Shown here piece by piece: positions 57,650 to 64,000 of a stretch of DNA of 64,000 nucleotides; position 1 is the first letter of the stretch, and each line of letters opens with the position of its first letter. Origin of the DNA: Brienomyrus brachyistius. Its lineage: Eukaryota; Chordata; Actinopteri; Osteoglossiformes; Mormyridae. Under the pieces are notes generated by a model, which saw only the letters and a program-made list of their open reading frames with translations, ran no database searches and had not been told where the DNA came from. The translations under genes were made by a program, and so were the position numbers. The stretch covers positions 7,023,952 through 7,087,951 of the forward strand of contig NC_064543.1 of the NCBI RefSeq assembly GCF_023856365.1. The letters are read 5' to 3'.

Positions 57650-60600
57650 AATGTGTTCCATCAGGACGGCCGTAGGTCTGTACCGATGTTATGTGTGGCC
57701 TGTAGAGGTTTCAGTAAATAATTCATCTTGTAGGCCGGATATGCACCATCACTGCATTAACTGGGCAAAGAGAGGACATAGAGAAGGAACATACTCTGTG
57801 TCAGTCTCACTCTACAGTCTCGAGGTCACAATTTTCAATTTCCGTCCAGCTGTCAACTTAATATTCTAGAATCAGCATTCCTTCAGTTTGAGATTAGCGG
57901 GAAGTCGTTCCCGGCCGTAGTAGCTTGGGGCAGCCAGTTTGCGATGCATTTTTCATTGTAGCGTCGCAGCGACCGAGCTCTTCCTGCGATATTAATGCAC
58001 GGCAGCGGCGAGGCAGTGGTGGACCGCAGGTGGCGGGATGGGGGCACAGCAGAGGGATGATCTAAAAGGCCGCAGCCCACATTGTTTTGTCACGCCGGCC
58101 CCCCTCAGCGGCAGCACAAGGGGAAATCGACGCATAATGCCAGGACGGATTTGGGGAAATGAGGCAGACAGGCAGTAAATAATCGTTGCTGTAGCCCCCC
58201 CCCCGGCCATGGTGGCATGGCTGCACCGCAGCACGGCTTCCAGACCAAAAGCCATCACCCCGGCGGAAACATTACCTTCGCCTCCACAATTTGTACACTT
58301 AACACGTCACGTGGCTCCTGACAGGTGCTCATTTGCCCATACTGGTGGACCCTACTTTATTTTTTTTAAATGTGAGGCCCCCGAACGAGGAGACACGCAA
58401 CATCTGCTTCTGCGTACGCATCATAATGGGCACAACCCCCCCCCCCCCAGCTTAATTATGGCATTAATACTTTTCCAAACAGTGGCGAAAATAAAACTTT
58501 CACAGTGAGGTGTTTCATCTTCTGAATTGCTGACCCCCTCCCCCCCATTTTGCTTTTGGACCCTGGTGCGCGGGTGTCACCCGCCCGTGGTGGTTACGTA
58601 TCATCACTTCCTCTCTCCGCACCCCCCCCCCCCCCCCCCCACCTCTGAAATCGTCTTCCACAGTAATGCGCAGGGAGTAATTGAGTAGCTGAGTGCCCAT
58701 ATTGAACCTTTGCATTTTTTAAAAAGCAGTGAGTAGTGGTGGGGGGGGTGGGGGGGTGACACGATTCACGCACTCTGAAAAACACTCCTGGTTTTTGCCC
58801 AGTAGCAAGCAGCGTAAGTAATTTAAGTGCCTCTTCAAAGTGTGCATGCCAGCTTGTCCCCGGTTCGTGAGTTAGGATACGTGATATTTATATATCCCCA
58901 CATCATGCATTTTTTCTGTTTTAATGATCGTTCTTCTTCTCATGTTGGAAACGGTGTCAGAAAAGCTGCATGCTAATAAGGAGAGATTGTTTTTCCCAGC
59001 TGAATTCCCAGGTATCCCTTCTTGTTTTCCACACAAAGAGCTCCAGGGGAGAGCAGCAGCCGAGGCCTGAGGTTGGCCTGAGGTGAAGTGATTGCCTGTT
59101 TCTCTGGGTGGACTTTGGGCGCACGGATGACTCCTCACTTACTCCTCAGGAGTTACTCCTCTTAGTTGGAGTCCAGTTAGAATTTTTATTCCCACGGCAG
59201 TGGGCATGGGTCCTCCACGGCAAAGCGCTTTACGCAGGCCGATCCTGCCGGGATGGCGATGGAGAAGACAGCACGAGTTCTAGCTTCTGCAGGCCTGAAA
59301 TGAAGCCCCAGTGAACTGCGGCACAGCTGACCTCCTCGCCAGCTCGCGGCACCATCAAGCTCCTGCAGGGGTCCTCGTGTCAGGTCCTTCAATCCCCGCT
59401 ATATTACACCTATGAAAGCATACTCACGGCAGAGAAGCGGGGGCTATTTCTGTTGGGGTGGCTGTGTCAAAGGAAAAAAAACAAGAAAGTGCAACTGTAG
59501 GTGAGCATTTTAAACTGGTGGGAACAGATGCTGGTGGACAAAGACGTAATTCCCACACCAGAACCCCCCCCCCCCTCCTCCCCTAACTCCTCAAATTCTG
59601 CTGGAATGTGTCTTCGTTGAATTTGACTGAATGCCTCTTTTTTTGCATCTGGGGACAAAGCAGAATCTCTAATCTCATTTTTGCGCGCGGTATACGTTGA
59701 AATTATCGTTCACTCTTGAAAAAATAACTGCTGGGATTTCAGCCGTCCTCATTGAGATGCTAACCATCCAAAAGGTTTTTATTTAACCGGTTTGATGATT
59801 ACTTTGTACAGATCTTTAGAAGTTCCTAGAAGCTGGTGCTTAGGTATTTAGGTTAGGTATTTAGTGTGTTTGCTTAATGAAAGAAACTTGTGAGAGAATT
59901 TTCAGGGTGTCCCTGTAGAAGGAGGTCGTGGAACTGATTCTCAAACAAATATCAAAAGACCCATGTATCTTCACTGTCCCTCACTGCCGTTCCTCCACCT
60001 TTGCCTGTCTTTTCCGTCCAGATGGGGGCTTACAGTACAACATGCCCCAGACGGCAAGTGAAACCCCTCCAGTAGACTTATAGAGCTGAGCAGCCTGCAG
60101 CAGCTGTCCAGGGCACGCAAAGCCTGTGTCACTGCGAAATTAAGGAACGGACAGGAAACGCCCCTCATGATTATCCGTATATTTACTGTCTCTCCGCCAC
60201 GTTCGCTACTTTGTTGGGAATGAACGGATGAAATCAGCTTCGAGTTCGAGTCTGGATCAGCTCTGCGTCTCCTCATCAAAGCGCCCAACCTGCGATACAC
60301 AGCAAGCTTTCTCAATCCCTTTGTGTGTTTACGCACTCATTAGTATTTAGGCACTCGGCCACACTCCGTCATTGAATTCAATATGATCGTCTTCGGTTTC
60401 AGCTGGCGTTCTGGTGGACCGGCTCTGTGCAGCTGCACCCGGGCAAGGTCCCCGGCTACCCGTCCCACCGAGCGAGCGATCTGGAGCAGCAGTGCACCGA
60501 GCCGGGCTGAGGATGTCCGGGTTAATTACGCGAGCGGTAACTTTAATTTCAGAGTCAGCATCTTCCAGGGCTCAGGCTTTCAATCACCCCTTTTAAAATC

Positions 60601-63500
60601 ACCCACTTCCAGTAACGTGTCATTTCAACAAAAGCAGCCCCCCCCACCCCCCTGCAGCTTATTAATACATCTTGACTTGTGAGAGTTGATGGGAAGTAGC
60701 TTAGTAACTGCTAACAGCCTGCCCCTCAAACACTTTCAGGAGCCTTGAAAGCAACTGTTTCATATTGTAAATAATTAAATGTTTGATTGAGCGCATCCCC
60801 TACCATGACGCCCTCCGCCAGCGACATCCCCTGGTTTTTTAATCACTGTTGCCATGTTAAAGTCCTTACCTCTTGCATTCAAAGTCATAGGTTTGCCTTT
60901 CATTTTCAAATCCCATTGCCATGGTTGACAATTCAAAAACATAAATGAGATTACTCTCCTTTTTGTCCTTGTCAATCACGGGCGCTACACGGTTGTCACG
61001 GCGACACTGTGGGGATTCTAGGGGGGAGGCTGTCAGGTGGTATTAGTGCCCCAACTCCGCAACTAAAACCTGCCCTTTTTTACATAACAAAAAACCCCAG
61101 TAATGCATTATTTAGCGACCCGATCAGGCGTCATTTCTGCAAAGATCTGGAGCCTTAAACTCGGGGTTGCAGCCAACCATCAGATGTGGGCAGAGGTACA
61201 GGCGTGCGCTAGCAGGCCGGTGTGGAGCCCCATGAATTATCCATGAGCGGGAGCCACCGTGCCGCACCGGGCCCGGCCAGGCATGCCTGCTAGCGGGAGG
61301 CTCCGTGACAGCTGTGCCGGCGAGGGCCAGATGTGGGACCGGGCCCTTCCACAGGGTCCACCCGACAGGCACATCACGGGCACGCTCCTGATTGGCACTA
61401 ATTGGCACGGCCACGGCTCAAGGAGGTGCTGCTGCTCTGGGGGGGATGCGCGGGGGGGGGCTTACACACATGCTCATGCTGCTTGTTGGGGCTGGTGGGG
61501 TTAGAGAGGGACGCCCCTCCAGACCGTGGGCATGTCCAGCATCACAAGATGGGGTAGTTAGGACAACCAGCCCGTGCCTCACAGTGACAGTGCCTGACTG
61601 CCGTCGCATTAGTCCTTGACCAGAAGAATTCAGCCTAGCAACAAATATCATCCGACATCATTCATTTTATCTCCTCAAATTTTGTTTCACCTTCATTATA
61701 ATGAAGTAATGTGCAGCATCGCACATCACTCAAGAAATGACGACATCATATCAATCGGCACGGATACGGCTGGCTCTGGCTTCAGGTCTTCATGATGACC
61801 CTCATCACCAGACACGAAGTCGCTGCAGTAAATTCCCCTTTTACAGGCAATGGATCTGTGGCCTGAACACATGTAGCGAATGTTTACATTTTTAGTTAAA
61901 AAAAATGCGGGGGTATTAAAGCTCATCTTCAAGAACGCGCTGCATGTGCTCGCCAGGTGCTAGCCCCTGTACCCGTATATATTTCAGCTTCAGCTCAACA
62001 TCCTTCGTACAGGGTCCCCTCGGGGGAAATAACCTTGGAGTTCTGGACTTTTTTTTTTTTCCAAGTATAAGAACGGCCCGCCGACTAATTTTGCCTCCAC
62101 AGGGATTTCAGACACCACATGCAAGTAGGCGGATTGGCCATTGACGCCATGGTGAACTCATAATGAGGCTTGACAGGGATCGACGGACAAGCTGTTGAGC
62201 TATTATACCTGGGAGGGAATAGCAGACAGGCCGAGCCTTCGTGGTGTGACACGGTTTTAGATTGTAGACAACATTCTGGTGAATTCCTTGAGGATTTTGC
62301 CGCCAAAGAGCAGTGCAGCGATGCCACAAAATGCTTGTTTTTTCTCCCTAACCCCGGCGACTCCGCCTTCCCTCCTCTTTCCGTCACATTGATCACGCCG
62401 CTGGTGAGTTAATCGTTCTGGCATGTGCGTCGCTTCCTGCCGCAGAGGAGAGTGCGGCCCGCCGTGGTTCAGGGGTCACGGTGACATGTTTTTTCTTGGG
62501 AACCGGGGCATAGAGGGAGGCCATGGGAGGGAGTGTTAAAACACAGATGAACGAGACATTCGAAAAGCCCCCCACCCCCAGGCTGGGCCAAACAGGGAAA
62601 ACAGCAGAGAGGGCCAGCAAGCAAGGAAATGATCTGGAAGTGTGCCGTCTGTTAAAGGGCCGGGCGCTGACGATAAGAAAACACCAAAAACTATTTCACC
62701 GGCGATGAACAGGAACCAACTATAGTTTATAGGGCATTTATGACTGAGCCACACTGGTCAGAAAACAGCAGGAAGTATCTGAAATACACCCAGTGACCGT
62801 AAGATGACACACTGGCTGGTCTTGGCTTGGGACACCTGGGCAGCGATCACACAGCTTAATGTCAGTTTGCGTAAAGCACTTAAAAGGACGCTTAAAAAAA
62901 AACATTTACCATTTAATTACTTATGGAAATGTAGATTTTTCACTCTCGAACTTTGAACAAGATATTTTGTTGCATTAATTCTTTAATCTGCTTATGTGTG
63001 TGTGTGATTAAATCCACAAAACAGAAAGTCCTGTTTCAGGCTCACGGGAGTCATTTCTGTGACTTTTCTGTATCTTGCTAGCTTATGTATAGACGCTGGA
63101 TAGTCTCTGACTGTCCATTTTTTACGTAAGCCGATGGTAAAGGTGTCCAGGCCGGCCCAGAGCACAGCGGAGCCGCGGTTCTGCCCCGCGACTGAGATGC
63201 TGGCAGCCAGTAAAGAGGCACACAGCTGTGCACTGGTGAATGCCGCACGTTCCGCTAATTGGGACGCTATCCCGCTGCAACCGCGGTCTCAAGCAGCTGG
63301 CAGGGGTGGAGGGGGGCACCTCATCCAGGTACCATGTCTGTGTGACTTCAGCGTGGAACTGGGGGAAAAAATATCGACAGACTGAGGTTCGTCCGGGATC
63401 CACTGTCTTCCGCGGGCCTGGAAGGAAACAGGAGAGGCCGTTTGACAAAAGTGGGTAATTGATTCTGGCAGGAGCCACCAAGGGCCAGCAGGAACACGGC
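57650..63500. other. G+C-richer gene-free block
   Basis: Contrast to the AT-rich 48.6-57.5 kb. No ORF resembles a protein on either strand; several C runs (58198-58204, 58437-58448, 58622-58640, about 59566-59575). Few recognisable repeats, so candidate regulatory or conserved non-coding sequence, or an unrecognised non-coding exon. Confidence 0.35.
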
Positions 63501-64000
63501 AGCTCAGTAAGCCCAGTAGAGGCTCATAATTGATGTGGATAAGGGAATTATCTATACTTCAATGATTTTTACTGGGAGATACTGGAAATTCTATTAAATC
63601 GATATATTTTATTTAAATATAGAATGTGCAGCCGTAATGGGCTGATATGGAGTCCGACGCTGCCTAAAACTGTGGAAGTTTAAACTGTGGGAATATTTAA
63701 TTGTGGCGATTTATAATAATTTATTGTAAGATAAATACTGCAAAATAAACAGCAAAAACTCTTTAGATCCATTACATCTCTCTATTATGCAAATGATGTT
63801 ACATGTGATGGGTATTCTTACATGTTTTTATTTTATTTTACTGTAAATAATAGCATGAATATGACTATTATTATTATTACGCTTATCATTATTAATTTGA
63901 TACCACTTTACGGTAAGACCCTTATAAAGGGTTTATGAATGGCTTATAATCTGGTTGGTAATTAGGTTGCAACACTTTGTAAATCATCAATAGACAATTA
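63500..64000. other. AT-rich window end
   Basis: No feature recognised apart from a short ATT run near 63870. Confidence 0.4.

Noticed and set aside
57992..58258. ORFs in the G+C-rich block (also 61124-61414, 63122-63481)
   Set aside because: G+C-rich sequence lacks stop codons by composition; no domain, no splice partners.

Overview
This is a chromosomal segment from a ray-finned fish, most likely a teleost. The evidence is multi-exon vertebrate genes with canonical GT-AG introns, a lamin of the LIII/B3 type (present in fish and amphibians, lost in mammals), and a dense load of short repeats typical of teleost genomes (tRNA-derived SINEs, hAT-type MITEs, GT/GATA microsatellites and long poly-G/poly-C tracts). 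There is no prokaryotic or viral gene content.

Four protein-coding genes can be assembled exon by exon from splice signals, reading phase and family similarity. (1) A B-type lamin on + (4400-9565), 10 shared coding exons followed by two alternative terminal exons, each with its own CaaX box. (2) A MARCH2/3-type RING-CH membrane E3 ligase on - (14369-11358), 4 coding exons, 237 aa. (3) An intronless connexin on + (19914-20984), 356 aa. (4) Endophilin A3 (sh3gl3) on - (48152-22883), 9 exons, 352 aa, with a first intron of about 20 kb that fills the middle of the window.

Layout: 1-4.4 kb is lamin upstream sequence with a SINE, a CCAAT-box cluster and a duplicated TTTAAATA motif. 4.4-11.05 kb is the lamin gene. 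11.25-14.4 kb is the RING-CH gene, tail-to-tail with the lamin. 14.4-19.9 kb is gene-free. 19.9-21 kb is the connexin, tail-to-tail with sh3gl3 (21.25-48.2 kb). 48.2-64 kb is gene-free: AT-rich and repeat-bearing to about 57.5 kb, then G+C-richer with no recognisable ORF.

The genes do not form a pathway. The lamin builds the nuclear lamina, the RING-CH protein is a membrane ubiquitin ligase of endosome/ER type, endophilin bends membrane in endocytosis, and the connexin makes gap junctions. Their linkage is informative about genome history: the tail-to-tail lamin/RING-CH pair mirrors LMNB1-MARCHF3 on human chromosome 5q23, and sh3gl3 (human 15q25) suggests this is the paralogon that carried the lamin gene lost from mammals. 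The most interesting point is the end of the lamin gene: two mutually exclusive CaaX exons, one Ras-like (basic cluster plus an extra cysteine, C-L-V-S) and one conventional (C-A-V-M), corresponding to the two lamin B3 variants known from Xenopus oocytes.
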